Origin: Rosistilla ulvae
Lineage (GTDB): Bacteria > Planctomycetota > Planctomycetia > Pirellulales > Pirellulaceae
DNA length: 64,000 nt
Reading direction: 5' to 3'
NCBI RefSeq assembly: GCF_007741475.1
Contig: NZ_CP036261.1
Span: forward strand, 5,085,798 to 5,149,797
Under the pieces are notes generated by a model. The model had not been told where the DNA came from and made no database searches. It saw only the letters and a program-made list of their open reading frames with translations. Each line of letters starts with the position of its first letter. Positions within the stretch are counted from its first letter, which is position 1. A program made the position numbers and the translations under genes. Below, piece by piece: positions 1 through 8,521 of this stretch.

Positions 1-381
1 GAGGTCGACGAAGAGTATCGCAAACGATCGCCGCTGACCTATCTAGCCGACGCCAAAGGAGTCCGGTTGTCGATCAACGCGGGGATCCGCGACGGGCATG
101 TGGGAAGCGTCCCGGTCAGCCATTCGTTGTTGGCGTTCAACGAAGTCGCCGAAGCCGCGGATCGATTGTCCGAAGAACAAATCCGCGAATTAGTCCAGAC
201 GGCAAAAGTCCCCGCGGATCTGCAAACGGCGATCTCCGATCCAAGCTTCGGCGAGAAGCAGCCGTTGTTCCGCAGGACCTCCGGCAGCGCCACGGTAACC
301 CTCTTCGACGGCGGCCACGAACTTGTCGACAACGCCGCGATCGCCTGGATCAAGCAGACGTATGCCGCGAAGGGCGACTGA
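1..381 (+). CDS. alpha/beta hydrolase, C-terminal part (partial)
   Basis: The reading frame is open from the first base of the window and stops at TGA 379-381, so only the last 126 residues are visible. The segment AGIRDGHVGSVPVSHSLLAF has the look of the end of a prolyl-oligopeptidase or acetylxylan-esterase type alpha/beta hydrolase, in which a late Asp and His complete the catalytic triad (here probably Asp and His in RDGH). The nucleophile serine and any signal peptide lie outside the window. The next gene is convergent and ends 15 bases downstream. The substrate cannot be judged from this part. The fold assignment is fairly safe, the exact family is not. Confidence 0.6.
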   Translation, partial: EVDEEYRKRSPLTYLADAKGVRLSINAGIRDGHVGSVPVSHSLLAFNEVAEAADRLSEEQIRELVQTAKVPADLQTAISDPSFGEKQPLFRRTSGSATVTLFDGGHELVDNAAIAWIKQTYAAKGD

Positions 382-395
382 GCTTCGGAGACTCG

Positions 396-794
396 TTAAA
401 AAGCGTCACCGCTTTGCAGCTGGTAGAGCATTCGCCAGATGCGATCGATCTCGCCTCGTTCAATCACTTCGATCGGTTTAAGACCTTCAAAGGCAGCATT
501 GGGTTGATCCATCCAGGGACCGATCGCTTCTTGCTTGACGACATCTTCCAGAGCGGAAATGACGCGTTGCAACTCGGTTAGATTCTTCTGGATCACCGGC
601 GAAGGTGGTTGTCCCGATTCGAGACTGGCAAGGTTTCGAACCGAGGTGGGGACCAGTCTCGCAAAGACCTCCCGACTCATTCCCAGCTTCGAACGGAGCT
701 GGAGCGCGCGTCGACCGCGCGTATCCTCAACGATAGCCAAGCCGCCGGTACGCGAAGTTGCAGTGGAATGATTGTTGGGTGTTTTTTTCGTCAT
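396..794 (-). CDS. Xre/MbcA/ParS-type antitoxin of a RES toxin-antitoxin pair
   Basis: A 132-residue protein whose second half matches the toxin-binding DUF2384 pattern: a helix-turn-helix-like stretch (SREVFARLVPTSVRNLASLE) followed by the typical end with W..QPNAAFEGLKPIEVIERGE and a short C-terminal tail. In this family the antitoxin binds the RES toxin, blocks its active site and represses the operon. The ATG at 794 was chosen because GGAG lies nine bases upstream. A longer reading from TTG at 878 would overlap the toxin stop by 3 bp but adds an unrelated Cys/Arg-rich leader. The toxin gene lies directly upstream on the same strand. The 62 bp before this start contain a perfect palindrome that could be its operator. 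Confidence 0.85.
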   Translation of the reverse strand: MTKKTPNNHSTATSRTGGLAIVEDTRGRRALQLRSKLGMSREVFARLVPTSVRNLASLESGQPPSPVIQKNLTELQRVISALEDVVKQEAIGPWMDQPNAAFEGLKPIEVIERGEIDRIWRMLYQLQSGDAF

Positions 795-855
795 CTCTGA
801 GAACTCCGCCTGTCGAGATCGCCACCTACGGCCCGCGAGCCAACAGTACATTCTA

Positions 856-871
856 CATGCAAATTTGCATG
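856..871. promoter_or_regulatory. perfect 16-bp palindrome, candidate antitoxin operator
   Basis: CATGCAAATTTGCATG reads identically on both strands. It lies just after the toxin stop codon (875-877) and 62 bp before the preferred antitoxin start, which suits autorepression by the DNA-binding antitoxin, perhaps with a separate antitoxin promoter. The function is inferred only from the symmetry and position. Confidence 0.5.
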
Positions 872-874
872 CAG

Positions 875-1438
875 TCAAAGCTCGAGGTCGTTCGCCGAGA
901 GGACCTCGACCAAGCTTGATCCAACCAAATTATCGACGAAGACAACAAGATTTCGCCCCTTTGTTGCCGCAGCGGACGGAACGAGGATCGCCTCCAGGCC
1001 GATGGCTGCTGCGGCACTGCCGATCGCTTGCGTCGCGGGCATACGCCCTTTGTCGACGTCGGCCCGCCAATCGACGTGTGTAAATCGGGAGGATCGAAAT
1101 CGCCCTGCGGCCTGCACGTTGGCAGCGGTTAGGTCGAGAACGAAACTCAACTGGACATGGATTGCCACAAAGATCCGTGGCATCACGGTATGAGCCGCTA
1201 AGCCATGATAGCGAGCGGCTGCCAACGTTTCGGCCATCGCAACTTCAGGCGTAAGCGCGCCGTAGGTTGCACGGAGTCCGGGTGGATTCCAACGGCCGCC
1301 AAATCGGAAACTCCCTTCCCCCGAAAGGATATCCTTCGATCGGGAATGTCGAATCGAAACCGAGCGATAGATCGGCGCTGCGAACGCGTGAGCAAACTTG
1401 GCGAGCCGCTGGATCGAGTCTTGGTCCATCAGCTGCAC
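875..1438 (-). CDS. RES-domain toxin (NAD+-degrading family)
   Basis: A 187-residue RES-family protein: an early Arg in APIYRSVS, the signature GGRWNPPG near residue 50, and a conserved Glu in EVAMAETLAAA. Characterised relatives degrade NAD+ by phosphorolysis or hydrolysis and arrest growth. The GTG at 1438 or the ATG at 1429 could be the start and both give a complete domain. The stop codon lies 80 bp before the preferred antitoxin start. In this operon the toxin is transcribed first, whereas the antitoxin usually comes first in RES/Xre pairs, so the antitoxin may also have its own promoter at the palindrome between the genes. Confidence 0.85.
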   Translation of the reverse strand: MQLMDQDSIQRLAKFAHAFAAPIYRSVSIRHSRSKDILSGEGSFRFGGRWNPPGLRATYGALTPEVAMAETLAAARYHGLAAHTVMPRIFVAIHVQLSFVLDLTAANVQAAGRFRSSRFTHVDWRADVDKGRMPATQAIGSAAAAIGLEAILVPSAAATKGRNLVVFVDNLVGSSLVEVLSANDLEL

Positions 1439-1522
1439 GGATCCATCAAGCCGGAAACAGAACGAATGAATCGCTTCTGTTTACAACGCGTCAAGATGAA
1501 GGGATCGCGCGTGGTGACGTGA

Positions 1523-2731
1523 CTAATCGTTCGCTGGCGGCATTTGCAGGATCGCGTCGGCAAACGCGACTCCCATCAGAGCAAACGTTTTTGCACAGCC
1601 GAGGTAATGGTAACCGGCGTTGGAGGCGCCTCGATCCCATAACGCAGCTTCTGCGGGAGTGATCAATTTTGCTTCCATCTCTTTTAAGTACTCTCGCTGC
1701 TGCGCTTCGCTCATCGTGCCGTCGGCATTGGCGTGGTTCTTGTTTTTGGTCCGCAACAGATAGCCCATCTGCCGGACTTGATCATGTTTATCCTGAATTG
1801 CGGCCAACGGTTCGTCCCAGAATGGCGCCGTCGGTACGGCGGTCACATTGCCGCGGAACTCCGGCAACAGCGAAGGGGCCGCCATCGCTTCGCGGAACTG
1901 CAAATTGTCGCGATTCGCCGTGTTACCACCAACTCCCATCACGCCGATCACAAACGGCATCCGCGGTGCGTCGAGGTCTTTGCGAACATCGTGGATGAAA
2001 TCGGCCATCCAGTCGCTGTATTTGGCGAACCGATTTTCGGAACTCTCTTTTGGCAAGACCGGATAGACGTCCCGGTTGACCATGTCGTTAAAGCCTTGGA
2101 ACCAGACGAATCCGGCTAGCTCATACCCTTGCTCGGCGTCGTATTCGGGGTAGACGCGTTGGATATCCGCGAGTACCCGATCGACATGTGCGATCATCAA
2201 TCGGTAATAGTGGCCCGATCCGCTTTCGGGATTGCGATCGCGATCGATATCCTGCTGCGTCCGTTGGTAGACGCCAGCGCTCGGCGGACGGAAGTCGTAA
2301 TAGAGCGACTTGCCACCCCAGGCCGTTTTGATGATCAGCACCGGTTGATCGAAGGCTTCGTCCATCGTCAGCCCAAAGGTGAACTCGGGCCCGATCTTGC
2401 CACCGTCTCGCGCAGGATCTCTCCGCGATCCATACCCAGCCGTCAACTTGCCAAAGCCTTCGCCGTTGTTCGATCCCAGCCCGGTCAGATACGAAATCGC
2501 CACGTCGTCGAAAATGCGCGGTGTACCATCGGCATTCCGCATCTTCTGCAACAGCGGTGCGGTCGCAGGATCGTCGCCGATGTAATCAAACGTCTCGACC
2601 CTGGCATGCCCCTCCATGTTGGACTGCCCCGCCAGAACAAACACCTTGATTGGCGGCTTCGCCCCATCGCTCCAAACGCTCGTCAGCAACGGCATCAGAA
2701 AAAACGCGGCGATCGGTATAACAGTTCTCAT
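1523..2731 (-). CDS. secreted sialate O-acetylesterase-like (SASA/CE6) esterase
   Basis: A 402-residue exported protein. Residues 1-22 form a signal peptide (IPIAAFFLMPLLTSVWS). VFVLAGQSNMEGHA at about residues 30-44 is the block I GQSN motif with the nucleophile serine of carbohydrate-esterase SASA proteins, and the loop KTAWGGKSLYYDFRPP belongs to the same family. Such enzymes remove acetyl groups from glycans such as xylan or sialic acid. The following minus-strand genes encode a CBM9-like protein and a solute-binding lipoprotein, which fits a polysaccharide-utilisation setting, but the genes are separated by about 110-280 bp and may not form one operon. The exact substrate cannot be told. 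Confidence 0.85.
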   Translation of the reverse strand: MRTVIPIAAFFLMPLLTSVWSDGAKPPIKVFVLAGQSNMEGHARVETFDYIGDDPATAPLLQKMRNADGTPRIFDDVAISYLTGLGSNNGEGFGKLTAGYGSRRDPARDGGKIGPEFTFGLTMDEAFDQPVLIIKTAWGGKSLYYDFRPPSAGVYQRTQQDIDRDRNPESGSGHYYRLMIAHVDRVLADIQRVYPEYDAEQGYELAGFVWFQGFNDMVNRDVYPVLPKESSENRFAKYSDWMADFIHDVRKDLDAPRMPFVIGVMGVGGNTANRDNLQFREAMAAPSLLPEFRGNVTAVPTAPFWDEPLAAIQDKHDQVRQMGYLLRTKNKNHANADGTMSEAQQREYLKEMEAKLITPAEAALWDRGASNAGYHYLGCAKTFALMGVAFADAILQMPPAND

Positions 2732-3008
2732 GAAAAGCCTGCAGAAGAAAACGAGGGGGGCGACTGGTTGGACACCAACGCGGCCAACGGAAACATGATG
2801 CGCCGCCAGATCACAGCAGGTGATGATCTCGCAGAACCGATTCCCCCGAGAGTCAGCAGCGCATCCTACTCAACCGAACGCTTACCAAGCTATCAGAAAT
2901 ACCGGACAGCGCTGCAAAGAAACGGTCCACTCCCCGAACGCCGCCTGCGGGAAAACGCTGGCGGACCGAGGGGATGACTTTTGATGGAGAGAGAAAGAGA
3001 GGCGGCCG

Positions 3009-3686
3009 CTATTTGTCGCGAGCCAGTTCAACGGTGGCCCACAGCGTGGGGTCCTCTTGGCATGGATACTCCGGCCCCAGGGAGAGCGTCTGCCAACCGA
3101 TCTCTCGATCGACGATCGCGTACCACATGCTGATCCGGGGATATTCGCTGGGGTCAAACCCAGTCAATCCCTTGGTCGGAATCAGGCCACTCATCTCGTA
3201 GCCGTGTTTTTTCAGGTTGCTGTAAACCTGCAGCGAATCGGTATCGACGGGCGTCGGCAATTCTCGAGCCCGATGAATGTTAAGCATCCGGGCAACCGGT
3301 TGGTCCCGCTTGACGCTGGCACCAATCGGCAGAAAGGCGAACTGATGGCAATAGCGGTTGGCCCGGTGAATCCCAGGCGAATTCCGCGTGTCGATGTATA
3401 GATGCAGACCGTCGCTCTCCTCGACTCGCGCCTCGCGACACCAAGGCATCTGCGCCTTGCCGACAACCTCGACACGAAAGCCGATCCCGTTCTCGTTCCA
3501 CCCCATCCGCAGGTCGGCGTAGTGCGGCCGGCCAGCCAGCGTGCCAAAGGCAGGGATGCGGTACGATTCGTCCAGCCGCACACCGGTCTTGCCCCACTTC
3601 AGCGGGGCACGTTTCATCGCGACGGAAAAATCAAAAAGAAAGGTCGGATCAATCAGGGTTGATCCTTTTCCGACAGCGGTCGACAT
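3009..3686 (-). CDS. CBM9-like domain protein of unknown function
   Basis: A 225-residue protein without a signal peptide. The pattern with RPHYADLRMGWNENGIGFRV, an internal DGLHLYIDTRN segment and a late AIVDREIGWQTLSLGPEYP is what I associate with carbohydrate-binding-family-9-like (DOMON-type beta sandwich) proteins common in planctomycetes. The DGLHLYIDTR strand is a hallmark of such domains. No catalytic motif is visible. It lies between an esterase gene and a solute-binding lipoprotein gene, all on the minus strand, which suggests a connection with carbohydrates. The ATG at 3686 is the only plausible start. Confidence 0.55.
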   Translation of the reverse strand: MSTAVGKGSTLIDPTFLFDFSVAMKRAPLKWGKTGVRLDESYRIPAFGTLAGRPHYADLRMGWNENGIGFRVEVVGKAQMPWCREARVEESDGLHLYIDTRNSPGIHRANRYCHQFAFLPIGASVKRDQPVARMLNIHRARELPTPVDTDSLQVYSNLKKHGYEMSGLIPTKGLTGFDPSEYPRISMWYAIVDREIGWQTLSLGPEYPCQEDPTLWATVELARDK

Positions 3687-3797
3687 AGATAGATTCCAGC
3701 TCAGATTTGGCAGACAAAACCGACGATGCCTCTATTGTCGCAATCGTCGGCAAATCCGCAACCACTGGGATCGCAACGCCAGCGTCGGGGGGCTTGC

Positions 3798-5129
3798 TTA
3801 TAACCCGCGGGCTTCGTTCCAGGCGTTCTTTTGATTTTTGACATCCACCGATTCGCTGATCTTCTGCCAATCCGCCTTGGTCTGGGCGAGCGCTTCCTCC
3901 GCCGTCATCGATCCATCGAGAGCCTTTAATACCGCGGCGTTCAGCGCCGCCAGATATTCATCGGCGTGGGGAATCCGCAGCGGCGGATGCGCCAAGGTGC
4001 TCGAGAGGCTTGTCTGCGCAAGCCGATCGTATTGACCGGTGGCTGCCGATTGCATCCCGCTGCTTTCGATCGAGCCCAGTTCATCCCGAGCGACCGAAAC
4101 GTGTGGACTGACACGTCGCAGCACAGGATGCCCTTCGGTTGTCATCCAGGTCGCCAGGTTTCGCGCGGCGGATGATTGCCGGCAAGCCGAAGAGATGGCA
4201 ACGACCAATCCCGATCCCGACAGCAGCGACCGCGGCGGAATCGCCCCGTCGTTGGGATGCCACTTCCCCAAGTAGACCTCCGCCGCGACCGGGGCGTCGA
4301 AAATCCGCACCGACGCGTCGTCGCCAGCTTCTACCGATTCGATCGGCCAACCGATCGCAAGCTTCAAATCGCCAGCGACGATCTGCTGCCAAACCTCTTC
4401 TGCCGTCAACAGCTTCTCGGGATAGTGCTTTCGCGCATCGACCAACTGTTGCAACGCGCGGACATACGGTGGCTGATCGATCACCGGTTCAAAGCTGTCC
4501 CCTTCGAACAACCATGGCGTCACCGCGGCCGCTGCGGCGCGTCGCAGGAAGGCGGTTGCCGCTGCGCCGTCGGCCAACGCTTCGGCCGATTGCGGCTTGT
4601 CGCCACCAAGCGTCTCAACGAGCGCACCGTATTGTTCATAGGTCAGCGTCTGGTCCGATTCCACCTCCGCCACGTCATCGCGCACCAACGTCATGGCGAC
4701 GGGAGATCCGAGCGACAATCCGTAGATCGAATCGCCCCAACGCGTTTGCGTTTCTCGCAACTGAGGCAGGAAGTGCTGGTACTGCAGCGATTCGTCGGCG
4801 AGATATTTCTCTGGCAACGAAGTGATCAAGCCGGCTTTGACCGCCGTGCCCAACATCCGCGCCGGCATCACGATCAAGTCGTTGTTGGCTGCCACGTCGG
4901 CGAGTTCCTGTTCGCCGATAACGGTCGCCTGCAGCGGTTGCTCGGAAACGCCCTGCCATCCGGTCTCGATCCGGCGGGCAAACTCTTCGGATTCGTAGAT
5001 CGCCACCCGCAACGGAACTGTCGACGCCGCCTTAGGTTGGCTGTCGGATTCAACCTCCGCAGGCTTGGAATCACATCCCCACAACAACAGGGTCGGCAGC
5101 AGGCACAAAACGGAGCAAAGGAATCGCAT
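3798..5129 (-). CDS. extracellular solute-binding lipoprotein
   Basis: A 443-residue protein starting MRFLCSVLCLLPTLLLWGCD, a type II signal peptide with a lipobox ending in Cys 19. After a short linker it shows the two-lobed family 1 (sugar-type) periplasmic binding protein pattern: VPLRVAIYESEEFARRIETGW, then NNDLIVMPARMLG, later AIGWPIESVEAG and a C-terminal helical part rich in Ala and Leu. A reading from 5246 adds a 39-residue leader unlike any export signal, so the ATG at 5129 is preferred. No ABC permease or ATPase gene is adjacent. The divergent neighbour is a xylulokinase, so a sugar ligand is possible but not shown. Confidence 0.75.
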   Translation of the reverse strand: MRFLCSVLCLLPTLLLWGCDSKPAEVESDSQPKAASTVPLRVAIYESEEFARRIETGWQGVSEQPLQATVIGEQELADVAANNDLIVMPARMLGTAVKAGLITSLPEKYLADESLQYQHFLPQLRETQTRWGDSIYGLSLGSPVAMTLVRDDVAEVESDQTLTYEQYGALVETLGGDKPQSAEALADGAAATAFLRRAAAAAVTPWLFEGDSFEPVIDQPPYVRALQQLVDARKHYPEKLLTAEEVWQQIVAGDLKLAIGWPIESVEAGDDASVRIFDAPVAAEVYLGKWHPNDGAIPPRSLLSGSGLVVAISSACRQSSAARNLATWMTTEGHPVLRRVSPHVSVARDELGSIESSGMQSAATGQYDRLAQTSLSSTLAHPPLRIPHADEYLAALNAAVLKALDGSMTAEEALAQTKADWQKISESVDVKNQKNAWNEARGL

Positions 5130-5330
5130 GAGGACTGGTCTTGGGGTTCGTAAACGAAACGCAAAACGCGACGCGACCCCCGCGGGCCTGTCGCACGGGA
5201 AAACGGCAACCTGTCGTGGCAGGTACAACGTACCAAAGCTACGCATTATAGTATCGCTCGGTTCACTGCCGTCGATCGGGCATTACGGGAACCCCAGACA
5301 ACCTTTCCTCACCCACAGCGGGACAATGTG

Positions 5331-6851
5331 ATGGCTTATTATCTCGGGATCGATGTCGGCACCAGTGGAACGAAATCTTTGTTGATCGATGCGACGGGGA
5401 AGGTGCTGGCCGAAGCGGTCGCCGAATATCCGATGCATCAGCCCAAGCCGGGCTGGACCGAACAGGATCCCGAGGATTGGTGGCAGGCGACCGTGGCGAC
5501 GGTTCGCAAAGTCGTTCGCAAAGCCAAGGCGAAACCGGCCGATGTGCGAGCGATCGGGCTGAGCGGCCAGATGCACGGATCGGTCTTCTTGGACGCAAAA
5601 AACAAAGTCGTCCGGCCGGCGCTGCTGTGGAACGATCAACGGACCGTCGCCGAATGCGATGAGATCACTCAGCGTGCCGGCGGTCGCAAAGCGCTCATTA
5701 AGATGGTCGCCAATCCCGCGCTGACCGGCTTTACGGCGCCAAAGATCTTGTGGCTGCGAAATAACGAACCGCGGAAATTCGACAAAGTCCGCAAAGTCCT
5801 GTTGCCCAAAGACGAGATCCGCCGACGTTTGACAGGCGAATTCGCCGGCGACATGAGCGACGCCAGCGGCACGTTGTTGTTGGACGTGGTGAAACGTCAG
5901 TGGAGCAAAAAGCTGCTCTCCAAACTGGAACTCGATCCCGATCTGCTGCCCCCAGTTTTTGAATCCGAACAGGTCACCGGACAACTGACCGCGGCGGTCG
6001 CCGAGGAATTGGGACTGAGCACCGATTGCAAAGTTGTCGCCGGAGCGGGGGACTGCGCCGCCGGAGCGATCGGCAACGGGGTCGTCGAGCGCGGCGTCTT
6101 GAGCACGTCGATCGGAACCTCGGGCGTGATGTTCGTTCACAGCGACCAACCCGAATACGATGCCGAAGGCCGGCTGCACACCTTCTGCCACGCTGTCCAC
6201 GGCCAATGGCACATGATGGGCGTGAATCTGACCAGCGGCGGATCGCTGCAATGGTGGATCGACAACGTCGTCCAAGGACTAGCCGGAATTCCGAAAGGGA
6301 AACGCTACGAAGCGGCGACGGCCGAAGCGGCCGAGATCGCTGCGGGAAGCGGCGGCTTGAGTTTCTTGCCGTACCTGAACGGCGAGCGAACGCCGCACGC
6401 CGATCCCTCGGCGCGCGGAGCCTTCGTCGGACTGAACCTCACCCACACGCGAGCTCACATGACGCGAGCGGTCATGGAAGGGGTCGTCTTTGCGATGCGA
6501 GACAGTCTCGAAATCATCCGCTCGCTGAACGTTCCGGTCGATCAAATCCGGGTCAGCGGCGGCGGGTCGAAGAATCCGCTGTGGAAACAGATGCAGGCGG
6601 ACATCTTTGGCCAGAATGTCGTCACGCTCAACGCGGAACAAGGGCCGGCCTACGGCGTCGCGTTGTTGGCCGCGGTCGGCGACGGGGCTTACGATTCGAT
6701 CGGCGAAGCTTGCAAAGCGACGATCCAGGTGAAGGAGCAGACCAAGGTCGATCGCAAAGCGGCGTCGGCGATGGACGCCTTGTTCCCCATCTACCAGGAT
6801 CTCTACGTCGCCTTGAAGGACTCCTTTCAGAAGATCGCATCGTTGCAGTAG
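5331..6851 (+). CDS. xylB: xylulokinase (FGGY carbohydrate kinase)
   Basis: A 506-residue FGGY kinase: N-terminal phosphate loop GIDVGTSGTKSLL (residues 6-18), QMHGSV near 80 and WNDQRT near 100, both typical of xylulokinase, catalytic Asp probably in GAGDCAAGA near 239, and the C-terminal FGGY-family region FLPYLNGERTPHADPSARGA. It phosphorylates D-xylulose to xylulose 5-phosphate for the pentose phosphate pathway. A GTG lies three bases before the chosen ATG, so either could be used. There is no xylose isomerase or transporter operon here; only an orphan solute-binding lipoprotein gene is divergent, with 201 bp between the starts. MoaC follows 64 bp later. Confidence 0.93.
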   Translation: MAYYLGIDVGTSGTKSLLIDATGKVLAEAVAEYPMHQPKPGWTEQDPEDWWQATVATVRKVVRKAKAKPADVRAIGLSGQMHGSVFLDAKNKVVRPALLWNDQRTVAECDEITQRAGGRKALIKMVANPALTGFTAPKILWLRNNEPRKFDKVRKVLLPKDEIRRRLTGEFAGDMSDASGTLLLDVVKRQWSKKLLSKLELDPDLLPPVFESEQVTGQLTAAVAEELGLSTDCKVVAGAGDCAAGAIGNGVVERGVLSTSIGTSGVMFVHSDQPEYDAEGRLHTFCHAVHGQWHMMGVNLTSGGSLQWWIDNVVQGLAGIPKGKRYEAATAEAAEIAAGSGGLSFLPYLNGERTPHADPSARGAFVGLNLTHTRAHMTRAVMEGVVFAMRDSLEIIRSLNVPVDQIRVSGGGSKNPLWKQMQADIFGQNVVTLNAEQGPAYGVALLAAVGDGAYDSIGEACKATIQVKEQTKVDRKAASAMDALFPIYQDLYVALKDSFQKIASLQ

Positions 6852-6915
6852 ATTGAACGTCGACGATCGACGGCGATCGTCAAACGCCCCAATCGCCAAC
6901 GGATACGATCCGCCA

Positions 6916-7410
6916 ATGCCCCCATCCAGCAGCCACTTCGACGACGCGGGGAACGCGCGGATGGTCGACATCACCGACAAAGCGATCACAGTCCGGACCG
7001 CGGTCGCGGAGGTCAGCGTGCGGATGCAGCCCGAAACGCTGCAACAAGTTCGCGAGCGAAGTTTAAAAAAGGGAGACGTGTTGGCCGTCGCGCGGCTGGC
7101 GGCGATCAGCGGCAGCAAGCTGACGTCGACGCTGATCCCTCTTTGCCATGCGATTCCAATCGAAGCTGTCGCTGTCGATTTTCAGTTTAAAAATTCGGCG
7201 ACGCTCGTCTGTCGATCGACGGTGAAAACGACAGCTCGAACCGGCGTCGAGATGGAAGCCCTGACCGCCTGCAGCGTAGCGGCGCTGACCGTTTACGACA
7301 TGTGCAAATCGATCGACCGCGGGATCGAGATCGACGGCTTAAAACTGATGCACAAGTCGGGCGGAAAAAGCGGCGACTTCGATCGCGACACGCGCGAAGA
7401 AAGCCGTTAA
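6916..7410 (+). CDS. moaC: cyclic pyranopterin monophosphate synthase MoaC
   Basis: A 164-residue MoaC, the usual length. It contains MVDITDK near the start, the active-site segment IPLCHAIPIE, TGVEMEALTACSVAALTVYDMCK and KSIDRGIEIDGLKLMHKSGGKSG. MoaC converts 3',8-cyclo-7,8-dihydro-GTP to cyclic pyranopterin monophosphate in molybdenum cofactor synthesis. The ATG at 6916 was chosen because upstream in-frame codons add only an Arg/Asn-rich stretch. No other moa gene is nearby. The DMT permease gene starts 4 bp after its stop, so the two are probably cotranscribed, although no functional link is known. Confidence 0.95.
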   Translation: MPPSSSHFDDAGNARMVDITDKAITVRTAVAEVSVRMQPETLQQVRERSLKKGDVLAVARLAAISGSKLTSTLIPLCHAIPIEAVAVDFQFKNSATLVCRSTVKTTARTGVEMEALTACSVAALTVYDMCKSIDRGIEIDGLKLMHKSGGKSGDFDRDTREESR

Positions 7411-7414
7411 GTCG

Positions 7415-8311
7415 ATGTCTTGGATTTGGTTAAGCATTCTGTCGGCCCTCTTCTTGGGACTCTACGAGATCGCAAAGAAATCGGCGGTGCGCGGCAATGC
7501 CGTTCCGCCAGTGCTGCTGCTCAGCACATCGACCGCCGCGATTCTGTGGCTGCCGTGGATCGTGCTGTCGCAAGTTGCTCCCGACGCGATCCCTAACGAA
7601 GCGTTTCGCGTGACGACGCTTGGTCTGCACGAGCACTTGTATCTGTTTTGCAAATCGGTGCTGGCTGGCACCTCGTGGATCTTTGCCTTCTTTGCGCTGA
7701 AGCACCTCCCGTTGTCGATCGCGTCGCCGATCCGAGCGACCAGCCCGTTGTGGACGATTGCGATCGCGACGCTGTGGATGGGCGAAAGGCCCAGCGTGCA
7801 GCAGTGGGTTGGCGTGGCGATCGTGCTGGCCGCCTTCTACGCCTTCTCGTTCGTAGGCCTTCGCGAAGGGATCCGCTTCGATCGCAATCGCTGGGTCGGA
7901 TGCATGGTCGTGGCGACGCTGTTGGGTGCGTTGAGCGCGTTGTACGACAAATATCTGCTGCAGCGCGTCGGATTCGATCCGTCGACGGTGCAGGCTTGGT
8001 TTTCGATCTACTTGGTCGCCGTGATGACGCCGCTGTGCCTGTATTGGTGGTTTCGTGAACGAAGGAAATCGCCGTTCCACTGGCGGTGGCAGATCCCCGC
8101 GATCGCGATCGGTTTGTTGATCGCCGACTTCTTGTATTTCACCGCGATCGCCCAGCCGGACGCTTTGATTTCGGTGATCTCACCGCTCCGGCGATCCTCG
8201 ATCTTGATCGCCTTTGCCGCCGGGATCTTGATGTTTGGCGAAGTCAATTGGCGAGCCAAAGCTGTCTGCATCGGCGGGCTACTGGCGGGCGTCTTCCTAC
8301 TCAGCTGGTGA
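7415..8311 (+). CDS. EamA-family (DMT superfamily) permease
   Basis: A 298-residue integral membrane protein with about ten predicted helices in two EamA repeats: the first half ends near WMGERPSVQQWVGVAIVLAAFYAF, and the second has the matching FAAGILMFGEVNWRAKAVCIGGLLAGVFLL end. The SIASPIRATSPLW and SVISPLRRSSILI segments sit at equivalent positions in the two repeats, as expected for internal duplication. Members export or exchange small metabolites; the substrate cannot be inferred. The gene starts 4 bp after moaC. Confidence 0.88.
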   Translation: MSWIWLSILSALFLGLYEIAKKSAVRGNAVPPVLLLSTSTAAILWLPWIVLSQVAPDAIPNEAFRVTTLGLHEHLYLFCKSVLAGTSWIFAFFALKHLPLSIASPIRATSPLWTIAIATLWMGERPSVQQWVGVAIVLAAFYAFSFVGLREGIRFDRNRWVGCMVVATLLGALSALYDKYLLQRVGFDPSTVQAWFSIYLVAVMTPLCLYWWFRERRKSPFHWRWQIPAIAIGLLIADFLYFTAIAQPDALISVISPLRRSSILIAFAAGILMFGEVNWRAKAVCIGGLLAGVFLLSW

Positions 8312-8521
8312 AACGGCTGGCTCAAGCGAAACTTTTCTGGGCAAAACGCCCCATATGCCCGACAAGATTCACAACGAATTCTTTGCTAGCCGTTTTACGA
8401 TCTCCCCCGCGTTGCCTAGAATAGACCAACCTCCGCATCCTCGACGAAGTGCGGTTGCGCGAACGATTTCTCACCTCACCTCCCATTCAAAAACATCCTT
8501 TCGTGGCGGCGTAGCTTGTTT

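Noticed and set aside
2129-2977. Plus-strand frame opposite the esterase gene
   Set aside because: The minus-strand frame has a signal peptide and the GQSN motif. The plus-strand translation is Arg/His/Asp-rich and featureless.
4176-5153. Plus-strand 325-residue frame opposite the solute-binding lipoprotein
   Set aside because: The composition is Arg-rich and shadow-like, with no domains, while the minus-strand gene has a lipobox and a binding-protein pattern.
5222-5234. GGTAC-AAC-GTACC palindrome upstream of xylulokinase
   Set aside because: Five-base arms are too short to claim an operator.
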